Source of the DNA: CAVXHQ01 sp963761735
GTDB taxonomy: Bacteria > Pseudomonadota > Alphaproteobacteria > Rhodobacterales > Rhodobacteraceae
Length of the DNA stretch: 64,000 bases
NCBI GenBank assembly: GCA_963761735.1
Contig: CAVXHQ010000006.1
Coordinates: 289,476 to 353,475 of the forward strand
Direction of reading: 5' to 3'
This document shows, in pieces, positions 54,743 to 63,540 of the stretch. Position 1 is the stretch's first letter, and every line of letters begins with the position of its first letter. A program made the position numbers and the translations under genes. Under the pieces are notes generated by a model. The model worked only from the letters and a program-made list of their open reading frames with translations, did not search any database and had not been told where the DNA came from.

Positions 54743-55111
54743 ATGTCAGGACGTGTCCTGTTGATTGAGGACGAGCCCAATATCGTCGAGGCCATCAGCT
54801 TTATCCTGACCCGCGACGGCTGGACCGTGCATGTCCATTCCGACGGCGAAACCGCGATGGATAAATTGCGCGCGACGCCTCCCGACGTGGTGATCCTCGA
54901 TGTGATGCTGCCGGGCCGGTCGGGGTTCGAGATCTTGCGCGACATCCGCGAAGACCCGGCCACCGCCGCGACGCCGGTCATGGTGCTGACCGCCAAAGGG
55001 CAGGCCCGCGACCGGGACATGGCGCGTGCGCTGGGGGCCACCTTGTTCATGACCAAACCGTTCTCCAACGCCGAAATCCTGTCCGCCGTGCGCGCCTTGG
55101 CGCAGGGGTGA
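54743..55111 (+). CDS. Single-domain response regulator (receiver only)
   Basis: 122 aa. LLIEDEPNIVEAI supplies the acidic pair, Asp53 in VVILDVMLPG the phospho-acceptor, and the Lys of LFMTKPFSNAEI the conserved lysine. There is no output domain, so it would act by protein contact or phosphorelay. It ends against the start of the small membrane protein and the symporter-kinase, its obvious partner. The start is the ATG at 54743 before SGRVLLIEDE; a longer frame from 54680 has no family match. The gap 54518-54742 shows nothing. Confidence 0.92.
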   Translation: MSGRVLLIEDEPNIVEAISFILTRDGWTVHVHSDGETAMDKLRATPPDVVILDVMLPGRSGFEILRDIREDPATAATPVMVLTAKGQARDRDMARALGATLFMTKPFSNAEILSAVRALAQG

Positions 55112-55452
55112 TGGGCCCCGCCGGTCGGCAGGACAAACCGGTGTTTCTGGCGCGGGGCCGCTATCGGCAACGTCGCCTGCGCGATGGCATGTTGCTGATG
55201 CCGGTACTGGCAGGCGTGCTGTTCGCCGTGCCTCTGCTGTGGCCGCGCGGAGAGATCGGGACCGAACTGCAGGCGACGGCCAACAGCGCCGCATTGCTGT
55301 ATCTGTTCACGGTCTGGGCCGGGCTGATCGTGCTCGGGGCGATCCTCGCGCGGTTCCTGCGCCGCGACGAAGACGATGCGCCGGGCGGCCCTGAAGGACG
55401 GTCCACGCCACCCGGGGCCACCCCGCCGCAGGCACCGGATGCACGCCCGTGA
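55111..55452 (+). CDS. Small membrane protein between receiver and symporter-kinase
   Basis: 113 aa, two TM segments (MLLMPVLAGVLFAVPLLW and AALLYLFTVWAGLIVLGAILA), a basic N-terminus and a Pro-rich C-terminal tail. No recognised family. Its position resembles the small DUF485-like partner of solute:sodium symporters, but the sequence does not prove it. The ATG at 55111 shares a base with the receiver stop (TGATG); a GTG at 55108 is the alternative. The stop overlaps the kinase GTG (GTGA). Confidence 0.7.
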   Translation: MGPAGRQDKPVFLARGRYRQRRLRDGMLLMPVLAGVLFAVPLLWPRGEIGTELQATANSAALLYLFTVWAGLIVLGAILARFLRRDEDDAPGGPEGRSTPPGATPPQAPDARP

Positions 55453-58122
55453 TCTCGTTCAACCTGCTGGTCGTGACCGCCCTTGGCTACGTCGCGTTTC
55501 TGTTCACCGTCGCCTTCGTCGCCGAGCGCCGCGCCCGCACGGGCGACGATGCCTGGCTGCGCGCGCCGCTGATCTATACGCTGTCGCTGTCGATCTACTG
55601 CACCGCCTGGACGTTCTACGGCGCGGTCGGCTATGCGGCGCGCTCCGGCCTCGAATATCTCACGATCTATCTCGGACCGACCCTCGTGATGCTGGGCTGG
55701 TGGGGGCTGCTGCGCAAACTGGTGCGGATCGGGCGGGCGCAGCGGATCACCTCGATCGCCGACCTGATCTCGTCGCGTTTCGGCAAATCGACGGCGCTGG
55801 GCGTCATCGTCACCGTGTTGTGCGTCGTCGGCATCACGCCCTATATTGCATTGCAACTTCAATCCATTACGCTCAGTTTCTCAGTCTTTGCATCAAGTTC
55901 CGGAAGGGTCTGGCAAAGCGCCGACCTCAACGTCGTGGCCCTGCTGTCGGCAGCGTGGCCTCGCGCTCTTCACGATCCTGTTCGGCACCCGCAATCTCGA
56001 CGCGAACGAGCGCCATCACGGCGTCGTCCTGGCCATCGCCATCGAGGCGGTCGTCAAGCTGGCGGCGCTGCTGGCCGTCGGCATCTTCGTCGTCTGGGGC
56101 CTTGGCGGCGGCGTGACCGAGACGCTGGCGCGCATCGACGCCTCGCCTATCGCGCGGTGGCAACAGGATCCGGGCCGCTGGATCGGGCTGACGTTCCTGT
56201 CGGCGGCGGCGTTCTTGTGCCTGCCGCGGATGTTCCACGTCATGGTCGTCGAAAACGCCGACGAACGGCATCTGGCCACGGCAAGCTGGGCGTTTCCGCT
56301 CTACGTTCTGGCGATGAGCCTGTTCGTCGTGCCCATCGCCGTCACCGGTCTGGCGCTGATGCCCGAAGGCGCCAACCCCGACCTTTTCGTGCTGACCGTG
56401 CCGTTGTCCCAGGGACAGGGCGGGATCGCGACGCTGGCGTTTCTGGGCGGATTTTCGTCGGCGACCTCGATGGTCATCGTGGCGACGATCGCCCTTGCGA
56501 CGATGGTGTCCAACAACATCGTCGTGCCGATCTGGCTGCGCGCGCGCTCCGGCGGGGCGCAGATCTCGGGCGATGTGCGCGCCGCGGTGCTGCTCGCACG
56601 GCGGCTGTCGATCCTGGGCGTTCTGGCGCTCGGCTATCTGTATTACCGCATTTCGGGCGGCGGCACGGCGCTGGCGGCCATCGGCCTGATTTCCTTCGCC
56701 GGTGTGGCGCAGATCCTGCCCGCGATGCTGGGGGGATTGTTCTGGCGGGGTGCCACGCGGATCGGGGCGGGCACGGGCCTCGTGCTGGGGTTTGCCGTCT
56801 GGGTCTGGACGATGCTGTTGCCCGGCGTCGAGGGCGCACTGTCGGCACAGGTGCTTGCCGACGGGCCGTTCGGGATCGCCGCCCTGCGCCCCGGCGCGCT
56901 GTTCGGTATCGAGGGCATCGACCCGGTGCTGCACGCGGTCGTCTGGTCGCTGGCGCTGAACGCGGGCGCTTTCGTCGTGGTGTCCTTGCTGACGTTTCCG
57001 ACGCCGCTGGAACGGCTTCAGGGCGCGCAATTCGTCAATGTGTTCGAACATTCGGGCGCCAGCATGGGCGGGCAGGGCGGCGCGCAGGCAGAGGACCTGC
57101 TCGTCATGGCGCAGCGCATCATCGGCGCAACACAGTCGCAGGCGATTTTCCGGGCCGCCGCCACGGCGCAGGGCAAATCGGGCTGGCTTCCGGATGTGAC
57201 GCCCGATTTCGTCCAGTCGCTGGAACGCGAACTGTCGGGGTCGGTGGGGGCGGCGACGGCGCATGCCATGGTCGGCCAGCTGACCGAGGGCGCCGCCGTC
57301 TCGGTCGAGGACCTGATCGCCGTGGCTGACGAGGCCGCGCAGATCGTCGGGTATTCCAACCGTCTCGAGGCCAAGAGCGCCGAACAGGACCGCACCGCCC
57401 GTGCCTTGCGCGCCGCCAACGACAAACTGACTGCGCTGTCGGTGCAAAAGGATGCGTTTCTCAGCCAGATCAGCCACGAATTGCGCACGCCGATGACGTC
57501 GATCCGCGCGTTTTCCGGCATCCTGCGCGAGGGCGGCGCGGACAGTGCCGCGCAACGCCGCTATGCCGCAATCGTCGAGGACGAGACGATCCGCCTGACC
57601 CGCCTTCTGGACGATCTGCTGGATCTCAGCGTCCTTGAAAACGGGCAGGTTGTGCTGAACCACGAGGTCGGCAGCCTTGCCGCCGTGCTGGACCGCGCCC
57701 TGACCGCGACGGGGCCGTCCGACCTGATGGTAGAGGTGCACGGTGTCGAGGGGATCGGCCTGGCCACCGACCTGGACCGGCTCAGTCAGGTTTTCATCAA
57801 CCTGATCGCCAATGCGCGCAAATATTGCGACGCCGCCGTGCCGCATCTGTCGATCCGCGCGGCCCGGACGGCGGCGGGCATCACCGTCGATTTCATCGAC
57901 AACGGCACGGGTATTCCGGCGGACCGGCACGACATGATTTTCGAGAAATTCTCGCGGCTTACCGATACGGCGCGCGCGGGCGGTGCGGGCCTTGGCCTTG
58001 CGATCTGCCGCGAGGTGATGGCGCGGCTGGGCGGGTCCGTCGCCTATCTGCCGGGGCAGGGCGGGGCGGCGTTTCGCGTGGTTCTGCCTGTGTCCGGCGC
58101 GGCTGCCGATGCCGGGAAATGA
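55449..58122 (+). CDS. Sodium:solute symporter-type sensor histidine kinase (one-base frameshift at 55956)
   Basis: 890 aa after removing one T at 55956. The N-terminal 12-13 TM symporter domain (YCTAWTFYGAVGYAARSG, ITSIADLISSRFGKS, then TILFGTRNLDANERHHGVVLAIA in the second frame) resembles CbrA/CrbS/PutP-type sensors. The C-terminal kinase has the H-box SQISHELRTP (His about 674), N-box LIANARKYC, DNGTGIP and GAGLGLAICREVM. No receiver is fused. CrbS-type kinases control acs in gamma-proteobacteria, and acs and an acyl regulator lie 8 kb away. The GTG at 55449 overlaps the small membrane gene. Confidence 0.88.
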
Positions 58123-58242
58123 CGCCGGTCGATGCGATTTTTGCCGCCGCGTTAGGATCCTGGTAACCACCCGTGGGCTAAGACGGGGTCGGGAAACGGT
58201 GCCGACTGGCGCCGGATCACGCGAACCGGAGGCCGCAGAACC

Positions 58243-59436
58243 ATGAAGCAAGACGGCGCGCAATCGGTCCTGGGGCGGCTGCTTCGGTCGGCACAAGAGG
58301 TCGCGCGGGAACCCGTGACATCGGCGCGGGCCTTGCGTCTTGCGATGGCCCGTTCGGCCGAACGATCCGTTGGGCTGACGCTGACGGTGATCGGCGTCAC
58401 CGAAGAGGTGATGCCGCTGGATGTACTGCTGGCGCAGGTGGATCCGTCGTGGATGCTGATCTCGGTCGGGGGGGGTGACCGGCTGGTCGGCTTTGCCGGC
58501 CTCGATCTGCAAACCCGCACTGCCGTCGTCGAGGTGCAAACCTTGGGCGAATTGCGCACCAAACCCGCCCCCGAACGTCCCGTGACGGCCAGCGATGCCG
58601 CCCTGTGCGCCCCTTTCGTGGCCCGGTTTCTAAGCGATTTTTCCGTAACCGCCGACGGCACCCCGCTGTCCGGCTGGACCGACGATCTGGCCGCGGGGGC
58701 GCGGTTTGCCGATGCGCGGGCCGTCGGAATGGTGCTGCCGGACTGCGAGATGCGGCTGGTGCGCCTGTCGCTCGATCTGGCAACGGGCGACCGGCAGGGT
58801 CAGCTGATCCTCGCACTGCCGGTCCGACGCGCGGCGCCGCAACACGAAAGGTCGGGTCCGGGGCCGACATTTACCGATCAGCTGCGGTCCAATGTGATGG
58901 ACGCGCCGGCCGCCTTGCTGGCCGTGCTGCACCGGATGCGGTTGCCGTTGAGATCCATCGACGCTTTCGAAATTGGCCAGACGATTCCCCTGCCGGGCGT
59001 GACGGTCCGCTCGATTACGGTAGAGGGGTCGGACGGAACGCCGGTGGCCGAGGGCCGTCTGGGACAAATCACCGGCATGCGGGCCGTGCGGATCGAGGCC
59101 CGCGGTGCCGCCGAGATTGCCGAAATGCGGATGAAAGCCGCGGTCCGTCCTCTGAAAGAGCCGGATCGCAAACAGCCGGCCCCTCAGATGCCCCGCGACG
59201 CCGGATCTGCCTTTGCCGCCGAAATGGACAAGTCGGGTCCTGACCCGGAAATTCCCGGGCCCGCGCCCTCCGGCCCTGTGTCGCCGGATCTCGCCAAGAG
59301 AACATCTGCGCGGATCGACACAGATTCAGGCACGCAGCAGGTCCCCTCTGGACACGGGATAACTGAACACGGTACAGACGATCCGGAGATCCGTTCCGGC
59401 GCAAGCATCCCCGTAGACAGCGATTCTATCAATTGA
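58243..59436 (+). CDS. FliM/FliN-family (SpoA domain) protein
   Basis: 397 aa. The recognisable part is the SpoA-like C-terminal domain (about 225-300: AVLHRMRLPLRSIDAFEIGQ, PLPGVTVRSITV, GRLGQITGMRAVRIE). The N-terminal 200 residues (GRLLRSAQEVAREPVTSARALRLAMARSAERS) resemble the middle region of FliM loosely. The last 100 residues are disordered and acidic. A GGAGG ribosome site precedes the ATG. No flagellar gene is visible in the window, so it may be a switch-complex part encoded away from the flagellar cluster or a type III-like relic. The 144 bases after it are empty. Confidence 0.65.
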   Translation: MKQDGAQSVLGRLLRSAQEVAREPVTSARALRLAMARSAERSVGLTLTVIGVTEEVMPLDVLLAQVDPSWMLISVGGGDRLVGFAGLDLQTRTAVVEVQTLGELRTKPAPERPVTASDAALCAPFVARFLSDFSVTADGTPLSGWTDDLAAGARFADARAVGMVLPDCEMRLVRLSLDLATGDRQGQLILALPVRRAAPQHERSGPGPTFTDQLRSNVMDAPAALLAVLHRMRLPLRSIDAFEIGQTIPLPGVTVRSITVEGSDGTPVAEGRLGQITGMRAVRIEARGAAEIAEMRMKAAVRPLKEPDRKQPAPQMPRDAGSAFAAEMDKSGPDPEIPGPAPSGPVSPDLAKRTSARIDTDSGTQQVPSGHGITEHGTDDPEIRSGASIPVDSDSIN

Positions 59437-59580
59437 AACAATGGCGTGGAGGTGTAGACGGTTTCGCGGAACCATTCCGTCTGACGGGTCCGTTCTGGTT
59501 CGGCATGCGGCGGGCAGGTCTGCATATTTCCGAAGATGGATCGACACCACAGGGTTGGTAAAGTCGACTTCTCGGCTCTG

Positions 59581-60000
59581 TCAGGTCTTTTCTGGCGACA
59601 GACGTGGCCGCAGCGGCGCAAGATCGTATCCGGCCTTGCGGGTCGCGGCAAGAATATCGTCGACCGGCATCAGCCCCGCCTGACCCAGCGACCAGACGAC
59701 GGAACAGCGCGTCCCGCTGGCGCAATAGGCAAAGACCGGCCCGTCGGCGGTGGCCAGAATCTCCATCTGGCGCGCGACGCAGTCGTCCATCGTGTCGTGG
59801 GTCAGCGGATGCGAGATAAATGTCATGCCGGCAGCCTCGACGTGTTCCGCCATCCTCGCGGCACAGATGTCACCGGGTATTTCATAATCGGGGCGGTTGC
59901 ACAGAACCGTACGGAATCCCGCAGCCTTTATTGCCGGAATATCCTGCGGCGTGATCTGCGGCGACACCGCGTAGGCGTCGGTGATGTGGCGTATATCCAT
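59581..60000 (-). CDS. TIGR01244/DUF442 phosphatase-like protein (second paralogue)
   Basis: 139 aa. The opening HITDAYAVSPQITPQDIPAIKAAG and VLCNRPDYEIPGD parallel the protein at 15394-15726. The PTP-like loop is CASGTRC in YCASGTRCSVVWSL (C-x5-R kept). It has about 30 more C-terminal residues than its paralogue (DDILAATRKAGYDLAPL). It stands alone here, convergent with the FliM-like gene and divergent from the crotonase gene, without sulfur genes nearby, so its role is less clear than that of the first copy. Confidence 0.87.
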   Translation of the reverse strand: MDIRHITDAYAVSPQITPQDIPAIKAAGFRTVLCNRPDYEIPGDICAARMAEHVEAAGMTFISHPLTHDTMDDCVARQMEILATADGPVFAYCASGTRCSVVWSLGQAGLMPVDDILAATRKAGYDLAPLRPRLSPEKT

Positions 60001-60252
60001 AAAGATGGCGTAGCGCGCGGCGCGGCGTCAGTCCAGCCCCCGGTGGGCCGTCCGGCCCCCGCGATACTGCCGCGCGACTGCCGCGCGCCCGTGGAAACGT
60101 CGCCGGATTGCGCCATTTTGCCCTCATATCGCGTGAAAATGCGCCAAGTGCCGCGATTCACTGGCAATGCGCGCCGCAGCTGTGGATAAGTTTGAGAAAA
60201 TCCGGGACGAACCCGGTGCGATGCAATTGGCAGGTGAGGCGCAGAGTATACC

Positions 60253-61590
60253 ATGGCTGAAGGACTGATCCGCGCCCGCGTGGTAAAGGGGATCGCCATG
60301 ATGGCGATGGCGCGACCGCCCGTGAACGCCCTCGGGACGCCGCTGCGTCGCGCCTTGATGGACGCTATCGAGCGCTTCGACGCCGACGCATCGGTCGCCG
60401 CCATCGTCCTCATGGCCGAGGGGCCGCAATTCTCCGCCGGTGCCGATCTGCGCGAAATCGGTCGTCCGGCTCAGGCCCCGTCCCTTGCCGATCTCTGCGA
60501 CCGGATCGAGGCCTGCGATACGCCCGTGATCGTGGCCCTGCAGGGCGCGGCCCTCGGCGGTGGCGCGGAGCTTGCCCTTGCCGCGCACTACCGCATGGCG
60601 TTGCCCACCGCCGTGATCGGCCTGCCCGAGGTGGCGCTGGGCCTGTTGCCCGGCGCGGGCGGCACCCAGCGTCTGCCCCGCCTCGCCGGGGCGGCCATCG
60701 CGTTGCACATGCTGTCGTCGGGCCGGCCACTCGATGCGGACCGGGCGCAGGCCGTGGGCCTGATCGACGGCATCGTCACCGGAGAGTTGGCCTCTGCCGC
60801 CTTCGCCTTTGCCACGAAAATCGCCGCCGACGGCACGCCGCCGCGCCGCGCCGGAACCGACCGCGCGCAGTTGATCGACGGATCTGCCTATATGGCCGCT
60901 GTCACCACGGCGCGCGCGCAGGCGGGCAAGAGTCATGCCCGCGCGCGTATCGCGGACTGTGTCGAGGCCGCGCTTTTGCTACCGCCGGTGGCCGCGATGG
61001 CATTCGAGCGCGCCGCCTGGGAGGATTGCCTTGCCCATCCGCAGTCGCGCGCGCTACGCCATGTCTTTCTGGCCGAACGCCGGATTTCGGCCGACCAGCT
61101 CACCCGCGACGACAGCGGCGCACGGGTGCCGACACCGGCGGGACAGGCGATGATCGCCCGGCTTTGGAATGCGCAGGACCGCGCCATCGTGGCGATGGTG
61201 GCGGCGGCCGAGCCCGAGGCTGCCATCGACGGCGCGATGGTGAGCTATGGGTTCGCCGCCGGACCATTCGGCGGCACCGAGGCGCTGGGTGGTGCGGGGG
61301 CGGGCACGCTGCAACGGCGGGTGATCGCCGCTCTCATGGCCGAGGGCGCGCGGATGGTCGAAGAGGGCCTCGTGGCGCGGACCGGCGATGTCGATGCACT
61401 CGCGGTGCACGGCATGGGATTTCCGCGGGACCGGGGCGGCCCGATGATGGCCGCGGAAATCGCGGGCCTTCTGGCGCTGCGGCGGGACATGGGCGACTGG
61501 AAAAACCAGGACCCGGTCTGGGCCGTTCCGGGTCTTGTCGACGACGCGGCGGTCGCGGGCGGATTTACGGCGCTGAGCGAGGCTCAATGA
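60253..61590 (+). CDS. Crotonase fused to 3-hydroxyacyl-CoA dehydrogenase C-terminal domain, lacking the NAD-binding domain
   Basis: 445 aa. Residues 1-190 are enoyl-CoA hydratase: the oxyanion segment FSAGADLREI, GGGAELALA and LPEVALGLLPGAGGTQRLP carry the two catalytic Glu positions. After a linker to about residue 290 (ERAAWEDCLAHPQSRALRHVFLAERR, the usual hinge), it goes straight to the 3HCDH C-terminal segments (YGFAAGPFGGTEALGG, RRVIAALMAEGARMVEEGL, GMGFPRDRGGPM). The GxGxMG Rossmann domain of FadB/FadJ is absent, with no trace of a frameshift. Probably hydratase or isomerase only. Confidence 0.85.
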   Translation: MAEGLIRARVVKGIAMMAMARPPVNALGTPLRRALMDAIERFDADASVAAIVLMAEGPQFSAGADLREIGRPAQAPSLADLCDRIEACDTPVIVALQGAALGGGAELALAAHYRMALPTAVIGLPEVALGLLPGAGGTQRLPRLAGAAIALHMLSSGRPLDADRAQAVGLIDGIVTGELASAAFAFATKIAADGTPPRRAGTDRAQLIDGSAYMAAVTTARAQAGKSHARARIADCVEAALLLPPVAAMAFERAAWEDCLAHPQSRALRHVFLAERRISADQLTRDDSGARVPTPAGQAMIARLWNAQDRAIVAMVAAAEPEAAIDGAMVSYGFAAGPFGGTEALGGAGAGTLQRRVIAALMAEGARMVEEGLVARTGDVDALAVHGMGFPRDRGGPMMAAEIAGLLALRRDMGDWKNQDPVWAVPGLVDDAAVAGGFTALSEAQ

Positions 61591-61706
61591 ACGGGGCTGT
61601 TGTCATGCAACGAACGCGATACGGCGGCATGCGGCGCGGGCCGGATCGCAGGCTGAGCCAAATGTCACGCCGGCCCGGAAGGCTGCTGAGCGAGACCCCG
61701 ATCTAG
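61587..61706 (+). CDS. Candidate 39-residue basic small protein
   Basis: An ATG overlapping the stop of the crotonase gene (ATGA, 61587-61590) opens a frame of 39 codons, rich in Arg and Met (MNGAVVMQRTRYGG... ending LLSETPI), stopping at 61706 where it overlaps the end of the convergent small membrane gene. No family. Support is only the coupled start and the lack of a gap; it may be chance. Confidence 0.25.
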   Translation: MNGAVVMQRTRYGGMRRGPDRRLSQMSRRPGRLLSETPI

Positions 61707-61918
61707 GCCAGAATAACGCCGACGACGACCATCATCAGCCCCAGAAAAGACAACAGCAACGCCCCCATATTGAGGGGCAGCACCTTGTTCAGACGTGCGC
61801 GCAGGGCGTCGTCGTCAAGGCCGGCCCGGCGGGCGCGGGTTACGGCAACGATGGAGGCGACGATGCCTGCAAACCCTACGATCGTGATTGCGGCACCGAA
61901 CCAGACCAGCGTTTCCAT
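61703..61918 (-). CDS. Small two-TM membrane protein
   Basis: 71 aa with two TM segments (WFGAAITIVGFAGIVASIVAV and NMGALLLSFLGLMMVVVGVIL) joined by a charged hairpin (RARRAGLDDDALRARLNKVLP). Not recognised by name; small proteins of this shape recur in Rhodobacterales. The ATG at 61918 has AGGA six to nine bases before it. It sits downstream of the acyltransferase-like gene on the same strand, 99 bases away. Confidence 0.7.
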   Translation of the reverse strand: METLVWFGAAITIVGFAGIVASIVAVTRARRAGLDDDALRARLNKVLPLNMGALLLSFLGLMMVVVGVILA

Positions 61919-62017
61919 ATCCTGCGATCCTTTGTTGTGCGGCGTTCGGCGTCCCACGGGGACGGCCTGGCTGGCAACCGCCCTAGCGTCCGGACGCCAT
62001 GTCTGCAAGGGTGGCCG

Positions 62018-62692
62018 TCACCGGTCGAGCAGGGCCGCCGCCCGTGCCGTGACGGCGCCGAGGGCGGCCTCGATCGCCGGGCGGTGATCGCCGGCGGTAT
62101 CGTCGCGCGACAGTCCCGTGCTTGCCACCGCAAACACGCAGGCGCCGCGCCCGAATGGCAGCGGCACCATCAGCCGGTCCCATGTCTTCAACCGTCGTGC
62201 CCGCGCCGTGTCCCAGGCATAGACCACGACCGGCAGTCCGGTGATCCGCGCCCAGTCCAGCGGCGCGTCATTGAGCACGCGGACCGGCCCGTTCGGCCCG
62301 TCGCCGGTGATGCCGACGGTCACCCCCGCCCTTGCCTGCCGCATCACCGCCCGGCTGATCGCCAGGTTTGAGGTCTTGGACGACATCGCCATCGGGGTAG
62401 AGCCGAAAAGCGGCTGCAACTCGCCCGCCAGTCGCCCGATGGACGAGGTATCGTGAACCGACAACATCGGCGTGCCGACATGCTGCTGCCAGTGCACGGT
62501 ACACATCATCAGATGCTCGTGCCACATCACGAAGACGACCGGCCCCTTGGCGGCAAGTGCGCGCACGGCGTCCACCCCCTCGACACGCCAGCGCACGCCC
62601 GCGCGACATCGCCGCAGCCAGAAGGCCACGAGCCGCGTCACAATGCCGCGCAGCAACGGCATCTCGCGCAGACGGCGGCTCAGCGATGGCAT
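62018..62692 (-). CDS. DUF374 family protein, lysophospholipid acyltransferase-like
   Basis: 224 aa. The acyltransferase-like block is FVMWHEHLMMC (H-x-x-x-x motif altered) and SVHDTSSIGRLAGEL. The second block, VGITGDGPNGPVRVLNDAPLDWAR, is the diagnostic DUF374 sequence (TPDGPRGP-like). Relatives include the Lpx-type KdkA/LpxL neighbours in envelope lipid pathways, but the reaction is not known. The N-terminus is basic with one hydrophobic segment (LLRGIVTRLVAFWL), suggesting membrane association. Confidence 0.85.
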   Translation of the reverse strand: MPSLSRRLREMPLLRGIVTRLVAFWLRRCRAGVRWRVEGVDAVRALAAKGPVVFVMWHEHLMMCTVHWQQHVGTPMLSVHDTSSIGRLAGELQPLFGSTPMAMSSKTSNLAISRAVMRQARAGVTVGITGDGPNGPVRVLNDAPLDWARITGLPVVVYAWDTARARRLKTWDRLMVPLPFGRGACVFAVASTGLSRDDTAGDHRPAIEAALGAVTARAAALLDR

Positions 62693-62905
62693 GATGCTGG
62701 ATGGCTGGCGGCGGGCAGGGCGCGCTCCGGTATTCTGGACGGGACGGTCGAAACCTGCGCGAGAGGCCGCCGGCCCGCAAGGGCCAATCGCGTGTGCCGG
62801 GGCGTTTCACGGCCCCAAGCGGTGGTGCGCCCGACAAACCTGGATCGCACGCCACATCTGCTCTTGATCGGGGCGACATTCCGGGCTAGTCGATGCACCG
62901 GCCTT

Positions 62906-62981
62906 AGGGGTATAGCTCAGTTGGTAGAGCGACGGTCTCCAAAACCGTAGGTCTGGAGTTCGAGCCTCCATGCCCCTGCCA
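62906..62981 (+). tRNA. trnW: tRNA-Trp (CCA anticodon)
   Basis: 76 bases with a complete cloverleaf: acceptor arms AGGGGTA and TGCCCCT, D-arm GCTC...GAGC, anticodon stem ACGGT/ACCGT with loop CTCCAAA (CCA at 62939-62941), T-loop TTCGAGC, and the 3' CCA encoded. In relatives this gene is usually followed by secE-nusG; here a decayed integrase region follows instead. Confidence 0.97.
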
Positions 62982-63372
62982 CTAAAAGTTCTTTGAAAAA
63001 AATGCCTTGCATTGTTACTTTTCGGAGCGAAGGCGAGGACGTCACTCCGCAAAATGGCAATTCTTGCTTTTTGCGACCTTGTTGAACCCGTCGATGCCTT
63101 CCGCAACTGTGGCTTAAGTGGGTTTCGGTCCGACCTAATGATTCGCAAGACGCTGTTTTTGTTGATATTTTTAGAAACAACAACGGTCATCGAAACCGTT
63201 GGTCCACTGCTTCAAGAAAACGAGTTGGGTTCCAGAAAATCGCATCCAAGCGGGTGGCGATGGAGAGCGGTCGTGCGCTCTGGGTGATGAGCAAAGGCTT
63301 AGCGGCAATCGGTGTCTGCAAGGGACCCTGCCTCCGCCGAGATTTTTTTCGGCGACGAAGACATCGTCCCGT
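62982..63372. other. AT-richer region after tRNA-Trp, no supported gene
   Basis: 391 bases whose first part (about 62985-63200) is clearly less GC-rich than the rest of the window. Short open frames on both strands lack ribosome sites, family motifs and the strong third-position GC of real genes here. With the integrase remnant beyond it, it is most simply read as an eroded island segment. Confidence 0.6.
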
Positions 63373-63540
63373 TCAGGCGGGATTGCCATTTTTGGCCAGA
63401 TTGCAGTCGCGGGACGCAATCCGTGCATTCGATACTGTCGTTTTGCCGCCACGAACATGAGCGACGACATGGTCGGCATGCCGCTCACCCAAAAACAGCT
63501 TTTCGCCTGTACAACCAGTCCTGATCTGGCACGCCTGCAC
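63373..63540 (-). pseudogene. HNH endonuclease domain remnant
   Basis: The minus-strand frame reads CQIRTGCTGEKLFLGE, then HADHVVAHVRGGKTTVSNARIA and RDCNLAKN, an HNH nuclease core (DH, N, and the C-x-x-N end) with zinc-ligand-like Cys. It stops at 63373 soon after LAKN. The frame upstream changes into the integrase remnant, so neither an N-terminal domain nor a proper start is left. About 55 residues survive. Whether it was a free HNH enzyme or part of a restriction protein cannot be told. Confidence 0.6.

Noticed and set aside
62807..63190. Minus-strand frames running through tRNA-Trp
   Set aside because: They read the complement of the tRNA gene, a known annotation artefact, and have no start signal.
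63012..63287. A 91-codon plus-strand frame after tRNA-Trp
   Set aside because: No ribosome site, codon bias unlike the rest of the window, and no recognised family; treated as part of the eroded segment.
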